This document shows, one piece after another, positions 57,054 to 64,000 of a stretch of DNA of 64,000 nt. The stretch comes from Arachis hypogaea (lineage: Eukaryota; Streptophyta; Magnoliopsida; Fabales; Fabaceae). The notes under the pieces were generated by a model, which was not told the DNA's origin, searched no databases, and was given only the letters and a program-made list of their open reading frames with translations. Numbering within the stretch: position 1 is the stretch's first letter; the number at the start of each line of letters is the position of its first letter. Location of the stretch: positions 992,001-1,056,000 of the forward strand of contig NC_092040.1 in the NCBI RefSeq assembly GCF_003086295.3, in the 5' to 3' direction. The position numbers and the translations under genes are program-made.

Positions 57054-57579
57054 ACGGTGGGTAACCGGAGATTGATGGGCTGGATGGCGTTGGCTAGCCC
57101 AAATGTGTGAAGGGGGAGGATTTCGAATGGATATGCAACTCGGGAGGATCCGTCCGACTTGTTTGTGCGAAGAGATGGGGGTGGTACCTGCAAAGACACT
57201 CCGATGCCTAAGTTAGCAAGAGTGTGAACAGGTTTAGAATGTATTGAAACTTAGAGATACCTGAGGGGTGCCAGTGTATTTATAGTGGTGAACCAATAAC
57301 CACCGTTGGACTAGTGCCATATTTTTAGGGTGGTAACCATCCCATTATCTTAGGGAGGTTAGGATATGGCTCGTAGAAGTGGTTAGAGAGATTCTAGGGG
57401 CAGTTACTCATTTGAATGAGTGCTTATCCGCCAGCTAACCCTCGTGCCCGACTTCTTTAGAACAAGTCGTAGTGAGTACCGACTTCATGGGGTGAAGATT
57501 GGTACTGGTGAGGCCCAACCCTTTGGGTTAGGTCTTTTGCTTGATGCTGGGCCTTTATTATTGGGCCAAGGTATGAACA
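57050..57579 (-). repeat. 3' LTR of the gypsy element, 530 bp
   Basis: On the minus strand it begins TGTTCATACC and ends CACCGTAACA. CCACTATAAATACACTGG contains the LTR TATA box, and it faces leftward, fixing the orientation of the element. A purine-rich AGTAGGGGCAC (minus strand) directly abuts its start, as expected for the polypurine tract. A diverged relative stands alone at 37949-38529. Confidence 0.85.
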
Positions 57580-57821
57580 GTGCCCCTACTCGAGCCCAAT
57601 TTTTTCAAGATTTGGGTTCGAATATTCTGCTCGGGGTCGTAGCCGACTTGTCGACGGACCGACGTGATGGTTTGAAACCGACGTGGCTTTCCATGTCCTT
57701 TTGGTTCTGACAGTTACGTCTAATCAAGCGTCGTGTCCGTTAGGGATGTGCGTAGGTCTTGGTAACGGTGCATTCTCATTAATGACTGCCCCGCTTTTAC
57801 CATTATGCCCCTTAGCATGTT

Positions 57822-57829
57822 TATAAATA
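57822..57829 (+). promoter_or_regulatory. Possible TATA box for the antisense ORF
   Basis: TATAAATA lies on the plus strand about 290 bases upstream of the antisense ORF and outside the LTR. A CT-rich leader follows (TTTTCCCTCTCTTTCATTTT). It could drive the ORF independently of the LTR. A short upstream ATG near 57973 precedes the main start. Confidence 0.4.
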
Positions 57830-58113
57830 TTTTCCCTCTCTTTCATTTTTTCGTTTCTGCGTTTTTTCAAATTTCCTCTTCCTTCGTTCGTGCTACGCTC
57901 TTGTGTTTTGGAAACTTCTACTTCTTCCAACCTTCATTTTTGGATAAAGGTTAGCCTTTCTTCTTTCGTAACATGCCTTATATTTGCATGCTTTTATTTG
58001 TAGATAGATAGGTTGGTTTGTGGACTTTAGTTCCGTATTCCCTCCCTTTAGAGACCGTGTTTTTTTCTTTCCTTTTCCTTTGTAGGTTTTTGTCACCCTT
58101 TTTAAGAAAAAAA

Positions 58114-59983
58114 ATGGCTTCCGTAGATGTTCTTTCTCTGTGGGTTGATGTCACGGTCCTAGGGGAGGAACCTTTGGTCGATACCGAGTTTATCACTCAT
58201 CTTCGTACTCGCCACAGAATTTGTACTTCTGAGGAAGATGAGCCGAAGTATGAGTTGGTGGTCTCGGGTCCAGAAGACCAGGTTTGTTTTGGGAGGGGCG
58301 ACGAGGCGGCCCCTCATTTTTTCTTTATGTATGAGTGTATGATCACCCGTTTGGGTGTTTTTCTTCCTTTTTCAGATTTCGAGATGTCTGTTTTGCATCA
58401 CTGTCGAGTTGCCCCTACTCAGCTTCACCCAAACTCTTGGAGTTTTTTGAAAATTTATCAATTTATTAGCCATGCTTTGGAGTTTCCGACCTCTTTGAAG
58501 ATTTTTTTCTATCTTTTTCATATGACCAAACCCTTTAGTGGGCTAAACAATAAGTAACAGTGGGTGTCTTTTCGAGCCATACAAGGTCAGAGAGTTTTCA
58601 CCCTTTTTGATGAATCTTTCCATGACTTCAAAAATTATTTCTTCAAAGTGCAAGCTGTAGAGGGTCACCACCCCTTTTTCCTGGATGATAATTCTCCTCC
58701 CCGTTTTCCTTTATACTGGCTGGAGGCCTCCCCCTACGAGAAATATGGTCTGGACGACCTGGATGAGGTAGAAGCAGCCATTGTGGGGTTCCTCCGAGAA
58801 GCGTGGGAGAGGGCCCCATATTTGGACACTAAAAAGTTTTTCCAGGGGTCTCCGACCTTTGTTCAGGTACAGCTAGGTAGTTTTCATTTGTTTGTTTAGG
58901 GTTCCGACTTGTCTGACTGACTTTTCCGACTTGGCTGAATCTATCATCTATTGTTTTTCAGAGATGGCGAAGACAAAAGCTCAGGAGTCTTATCAGAGAG
59001 TCCAGGAGGCTAGAGCAAGGTCTCGCGCCAGGACTGGTGGTGCTAAGGCGGCTATCTCTCCTCCTCTTCATCCTTGGAACGTTGGGACTCCTTCCCAGCC
59101 CATTGTGATTTCTTCTTCGGTTTCCTCTCAGCCGCCCCCATCCGCCCGACCTTCCCCTGAGCCAGAGAAGAAGAAGCGCAAGACTTTAGAGTCTGGCTCT
59201 TCCGAGGTTAAGGCGGATGCTCTTGCATTCGTCCGAAAGAACATCTACCCCCATGTTCGCATAAGCATGGATGATGTTTCTGTTCGGAGTCACCTTACCA
59301 CTCTGGTTGAGGAGAGCCTTAAGGCGGCGGGTGTTTGCGGTAAACTCTTATACATTTTTGAGAAGGTTCCCCTCAGCTCTTTGGGAATGACCTCGAAAGT
59401 CGAAGAGCTGGAAGGGAGGCTTCGTATGTTTCAAGAGCATGAGAGGGAGTTGAAGGAGGAAGTTGCCAAGTTGAAGGGGGAGAGAGATAACCTCCGGAAA
59501 AAGGAGAGGAAGTTGCAAGCTCGATGCAACATGGAGATGGACTTGAGGAAGACAGCGCAGGCTAGCTATCAAAGTTTATTTGAAGATCTTGTGTCTGTGA
59601 AGAATGATCTGCTGAATTCTCGGAAGGCATATACCGAGTTGGAGGACTCTATTGCTGATGGTGCCGAGGAGGCTTGGAGGATCTTTAAAGAGCAAGTTGG
59701 AGTCATTGCTCCCGACTTGGATCTTTCTCCTTTAGATCCTGACAAAGTCGTTATTGATGGTGCAATTGTGGATCCTCCTGCCCCCGTGATCGTTTCCGAG
59801 TCAGAACTGAAGACCCGGGGGCAGGGGATCATTGAGTCCCCTCCTCGTTTTATGGATGCTCCGAGCTCTTCTGTTATTCCTCCGACTTCCTCTTCATCTC
59901 CTGTGGATGCCTCTCTTCCTGGTCCTGGTGGCGCTCCTCTTGACTCTGGTGGTGGTGATCCGTCTACTCCTCTGCATAAATAA
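58114..59983 (+). pseudogene. Antisense ORF of the gypsy element (putative gypsy-type transposon protein family), one premature stop
   Basis: Exon 1 starts at MASVDVLSLWVDVTV and continues in frame through WVSFRAIQGQRVFTLFDESF to about 58876, but TAA at 58555-58557 interrupts it. An intron of about 85 bp follows (58877-58961). This gives PTFVQVQLEMAKTKAQ; a donor at 58867 with acceptor at 58963 also keeps the frame. Exon 2 (58962-59983) has a basic Ser/Pro linker (PEPEKKKRKT, a likely nuclear localisation signal), a helical part with heptad-like VEELEGRLRMFQEHERELKE (coiled coil), and a Pro/Ser-rich tail. The first part resembles the plant Transposase_28 family (putative gypsy type transposon), whose function is not established. 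It is transcribed toward pol, so the two messages would converge at 60000-60800. Confidence 0.7.
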
Positions 59984-60808
59984 TTTTATGTGGCTATATG
60001 GGGGCTCGGCCTGTGGATCCCCCTTTTTTAAACTCTTTATATTTGTTTGTTGGTGGTGTTTGTTGAACAATTTCTTTTGGCCTTTCAAGGCCGTAAACAA
60101 AATATTTAAAAATACCCTTTTTTAAATAATGGTTTTAAATTAACAAAATAAATACCCTTTTTTAGATAAGGGTTTAAGTTACCTTATGCGTATATGCTTT
60201 TCTGATTTTGATTTTTCGAAGTCCCCTTGATCTTTTTCTGAAAACCTTTCCCTTTGGCTTGTCTGTTTTTCTGAGCCTTTTTGTTTAAGGGCTTTAGGAC
60301 AGCCTTTAAACTTTTTCCTAGGTTTTTCAATCTCTTTTTTGTTATTCCTTATACTCAACTTTGCTTTATTGAGTTCTTATGACTTAGGTTATTTTTGCGA
60401 TGCGTTTTTCTTCTACTCGGTTCTTCATTCCGATTTATGGGTCAAAGTGTTTCTGAGTTTTTACTATCGACTTATATAACCTCTTTACACCGACTTGTAC
60501 CTCGTCGTTTTATCCTGAGACCATCTAGATCGATTCATGGGATTTTCACGTTTTGTCGAGCTTAAGTCGGCGCGTTTCGTAGAAAGATTTAGAAAATAGA
60601 AAGGAGTTTATAAGAGATATTGTAAATGAAAAAGGATCTTTATTGATTGGGGAGGTACCTTCTTGCTACTAAGGGTTTTTAATAGCCTATTTTCCCTTAG
60701 CCTCTACTATGATGCCTCGTTAAAAACCCTCCTGCAGAAAAAACCCTTTGATTTTGGGAAAAAATCATGAAGTTGGGAAAAGAGTACATCAGGGAGTAGA
60801 GTTCGCTT
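59984..60808. other. Spacer between the convergent antisense ORF and pol
   Basis: T-rich sequence contains the likely 3' ends of both transcripts. On the plus strand TTTAAAAATACCCTTTTTTA is partly repeated (60096-60126 and 60142-60167). On the minus strand AATAAA near 60637-60642 could serve as a polyadenylation signal. The frame at 59832-60125 is an out-of-register shadow. Confidence 0.5.
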
Positions 60809-63800
60809 TTAGCTGTAGTACCTTTTCATATTACAAGCATGCCACGACCTTGGGAACTCAGTGCCGTTCAGGTCAGTCACTTTATAATAACCTTTTCCTA
60901 AGACTTCATTGACTTTGTATGATCCCTTCCAGTTAGCAGCGAGTTTTCCTTCCCCTGATTTGTTAACTCCAATGTCATTTTTGATTAAGACCAAGTCATT
61001 TGGGGAAAATGTTCTTCGAATGACTTTTTTGTTGTACCTTGTAGTCATCCTTTGCTTCAACGCTGCTTCTCTTATCTGGGCTTCTTCTCGAACTTCTGGG
61101 AGCAAGTCGAGCTCCTCTTTGTGCCCCTGTATACTTCTGATCTCATCATGGAGAGTTACCCTCAGGCTTTGTTCATTGATTTCTATTGGTATCATTGCTT
61201 CTATGCCATAGACTAGTCGGAAGGGCATTTCTCCAGTGGCGGATTGGGGCGTTGTCCTGTAAGCCCATAGTACTTGGGGGAGTTCTTCAGCCCAGGCTCC
61301 TTTTGCTTCTTGTAATCTTCTTTTTAGCCCTGCCAGTATGACTTTGTTGGCTGCCTCGGCCTGCCCATTAGCTTGTGGGTGTTCCACCGAGGTGAACTGG
61401 TGTTTTATTTTCATACTGGCTACTAGGCTTCTGAAGGTAGAATCGGTGAATTGGGTTCCATTGTCTGTAGTAATGGAATAAGGTATCCCATATCTCGTGA
61501 TGATATTTTTGTAGAGGAACCTCCGACTCCTCTGAGAGGTGATAGTGGCCAATGGTTCTGCTTCTATCCACTTCGTGAAGTAATCTATTCCCACGATCAG
61601 ATATTTGACTTGTCCTGACGCTTGGGGAAAAAGACCTAACAAATCCATTCCCCATTTTGCAAAGGGCCATGGAGAAGTGATACTGATGAGCTCTTCTGGT
61701 GGAGCTACGTGGAAATTTGCGTGCATCTGACATGGTTGACACTTTTTCACAAATTCTGTGGCATCTTTCTGCAAGGTCGGCCAGTAGAATCCAGCTCGGA
61801 TTACTTTCCTGGCTAGTGACCTTGCTCCGAGATGGTTTCCGCATATCCCATTATGTACTTCCTCTAATACTTCGGTGGTTCTTGAGGTCAGTATGCACTT
61901 TAATAATGGTGTTGATATCCCCATTCTGTAGAGAATATTTCTCACCAAGGTGTAGTGTTGTGCTTCCCTTCGGATCTTTTTAGCCTCTTTCTCCTCTTTA
62001 GGGAGGATGTCGAATTTCATGTATTCGACCAAGGGGTTCATCCATCCGAGGTTTAAACCGACTACCTCAAGTACTTCTTGTTTGTCTTCTGTTTTTACTA
62101 CTGAGGGTTCCTGGAATGTTTCTTGGATCAGGCTTCTGTTGTTCCCTCCTGGTTTGGTACTTGCTAACTTGGATAGGGCGTCTGCTCTGCTGTTTAGATC
62201 CCGAGTTATATGTTTAACCTCGGTTTCTGCAAAGCACCCAAAGTGTTCCAGAGTTTTCTCCAAGTACCTCTTCATATTTAGGTCCTTTGCCTGATACTCT
62301 CCGCTTATCTGGGAGGTCACCACTTGTGAGTCGCTATATATCATCACCTTTGTAGCATCGACTTCTTCTGCCAACTTCAATCCAGCAATCAAGGCTTCAT
62401 ACTCTGCCTGATTATTTGAAGCTGGAAATTCAAATTTTAGGGAAACCTCTATCTGGGTTCCTCTTTCATCTACCAATATTATGCCTGCGCCACTTCCTGT
62501 TTTATTGGAGGATCCGTCTGCATAGAGTTCCCATGTAGTTGGTTTTTCCTCCTCATCCCCTGCTTATTCTGCAATGAAATCGGTGAGGCATTGGGCTTTA
62601 ATCGCCGTCCGAGCTTCGTATCTTAAGTCGAACTCGGAAAGCTCTATTGCCCATTGAACCATTCTCCCTGCCACATCCGTCTTTTGGAGGATTTGCTTCA
62701 TGGGTTGGTTCGTTCGGACTCTTATTGTGTGAGCCTGAAAGTAAGGTCGTAGCCTTCGTGAGGCTATTACTAAGGAGTAGGCAAACTTCTCTAGTTTGTG
62801 GTATCTTAGCTCAGGGCCTTGTAGAACTTTACTGATGAAATAAACTGGATGTTGTCCGACCTCATCTTCTTTTATCAGGGCTGATGAGACAGCTTTGTCC
62901 GCTACGGATAAGTACAGGACGAGGTCTTTTCCAGATACTGGTCGGGTCAGAATAGGAGGTTGGCTTAAAAACTTTTTGAACTCCTGGAACGCCTCCTCGC
63001 ATTCAGGAGTCCATTCAAACTGACATCCCTTTCTTAATAAGGAGAACAGTGGAAGGGATTTTAGTGCCGATCCTGCCAAAAATCTGGAGAGGGCTGCAAG
63101 TTGGCCATTCAGCTGCTGGACTTTCCTCAAACAAGTCGGGCTTTTCATCTCTAGGATGGCTCTACACTTATCGGGATTGGCTTCGATCCCTCTTTGTGTT
63201 AGCATAAATCCTAGAAATTTTTCTGCCTCTACCGCGAAGGCGCACTTTGCGGGATTTAGTCCCATCCCGTGCAGCCTTATGGTGTCAAAGACTTGTGAGA
63301 GGTCGGACAAGAGGTCGACTTCTTTCTTGGTCTTTACCAGCATGTCGTCGACGTATACTTCCATTAGATTCCCAAGGTGAGAAGAAAACACTTTATTCAT
63401 CAACCTTTGATATGTGGCTCCTGCATTCTTCAATCCGAATGGCATGACCACGTAGCAGAAATTAGCTCTGGGTGTGATGAATGATGTCTTCTCTTGGTCT
63501 GGCTCATGCATTGGGATTTGATTATATCCCGAGTAGGCGTCCATGAATGATAAGTATTGATACCCCGAGCTGGAGTCCACTAGGGCATCAATACTTGGCA
63601 GCAGATAAGGGTCCTTGGGACATGCCTTATTTAAGTCGGTATAGTCGACACACATTCTCCATTTGCCATGCTGTTTTTTGACTAGCACTACATTGGCTAG
63701 TCATGTTGGGTATTTGACTTCTCTGATGAAGCTAGCTTCCAGGAGTGTCTGCACTTGTTCTTCTACTATTAGGGCTCGTTCTGGGCCGAGCTTGCGTCTT

Positions 63801-64000
63801 CTTTGTTGTACAGGTCAGGATCCCGGATAAACCGAGAGTTTGTGGGACATAAGCTCGGGGTTTATCACAGGCATGTCGGAGGCCTTCCAGGCGAAGAGGT
63901 TGGAGTTATCTCTTATGAGCTTAGTCAATTCTTGTTTTAGGGTTTTCCCTAGGTTGGCTCCTATATGAGTATTTTTTCCTTCCTCTTTTCTGACCTGTAC
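60809..64000 (-). pseudogene. Ty3/gypsy pol: RT, RNase H, second RNase H, integrase; at least three in-frame stops
   Basis: One minus-strand frame runs from the window edge (64000) to the stop at 60809-60811. TGA codons at 63815-63817 and 63701-63703 and a TAA at 62564-62566 interrupt it; the amino-acid sense continues across each. RT: CVDYTDLNKACPKD, FMDAYSGYNQIPM and YVDD in EVYVDDMLVK. RNase H: LYLSVADKAVSSALI through LEKFAYSLVIASRRLRPYF. A second RNase H follows with ADGSS, NNQAEYEALIAGL, IYSDSQVV and RDLNSRADALSKLAS, giving the D, E, D, D set. Integrase: zinc region HNGICGNHLG then CQPCQMHA, and catalytic D (GMDLLG), D (TTDNGTQF) and E (NGQAEAANK). The sequence near 64000 reads as the region just before RT, so protease and gag lie outside. 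Confidence 0.9.

Larger units (their letters stand above)
57050..64000 (-). mobile_element. Ty3/gypsy retrotransposon, Tat-type, 3' part, truncated by the window edge
   Basis: On the minus strand the order is pol (64000 to 60809), a spacer, a convergent ORF on the opposite strand, then the 3' LTR (57579 to 57050). Reverse transcriptase, RNase H, a second RNase H and integrase follow the gypsy order. A second RNase H and an antisense ORF between pol and the 3' LTR are features of the Tat lineage. Gag, the primer site and the 5' LTR lie beyond the window. At least three stop codons interrupt pol, so this copy is not autonomous. Confidence 0.85.

Noticed and set aside
56930..57199. Tyr-Ile repeat peptide
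   Set aside because: It is a translation of the TA microsatellite joined to LTR sequence.
1..64000. CRISPR arrays, prokaryotic operons, phage genes, rRNA or intact tRNA genes
   Set aside because: I looked for regularly spaced identical repeats, Shine-Dalgarno-led gene clusters and cloverleaf-forming segments. None was found, and the window is clearly plant nuclear DNA.

Overview
This is plant nuclear DNA, very AT-rich and dominated by transposable elements. The plant signs are GT-AG introns, retrotransposons with initiator-tRNA-Met primer sites, a PLATZ transcription factor and short AT-rich MITEs. The mix of MITE and LTR families, and the Tat-type Ty3/gypsy element with an antisense ORF, suggests a legume, most likely Arachis (peanut). 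That genus call is an inference from remembered repeat sequences. I see no prokaryotic operon, CRISPR array or phage.

Only two host genes look functional. One is a single-exon Cys-rich protein on the minus strand (17575-18240). The other is a four-exon PLATZ zinc-binding transcription factor on the plus strand (45178-46181). A third locus (9278-9824) is a chimera of host gene fragments: the start of a universal stress protein beside the transmembrane and kinase N-lobe part of a receptor-like kinase. It is followed by an antisense scrap resembling the 5' end of U2 snRNA.

Mobile elements, left to right: a Mutator-like MITE family with 9-10 bp target duplications (2034, 3066, 37267, plus decayed copies); a 5'-truncated LINE inside a perfect 17-bp target duplication (4903-7061); a 1.59-kb solo LTR with a 5-bp duplication (12831-14419); a 460-bp hAT-like element with an exact 8-bp duplication (14505-14964); a complete Ty1/copia element with an intact 1335-codon polyprotein (23647-29389); several foldback elements (29908, 32262, 42111, 53068); a solo LTR related to the gypsy LTR (37949-38529); a LINE RNase H remnant (about 40925-41345); a short non-autonomous copia derivative with identical LTRs inserted directly after the PLATZ stop codon (46187-47864); a dead Mutator transposase element (about 54443-56518); and the 3' half of a Tat-lineage Ty3/gypsy element running off the right edge (57050-64000).

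The gypsy element has pol on the minus strand and a separate convergent ORF on the plus strand with its own TATA-like box and an intron. It carries at least four in-frame stop codons. The best targets for follow-up are the PLATZ insertion, this antisense ORF and the chimeric gene-fragment locus. None is demonstrably a new system from sequence alone.
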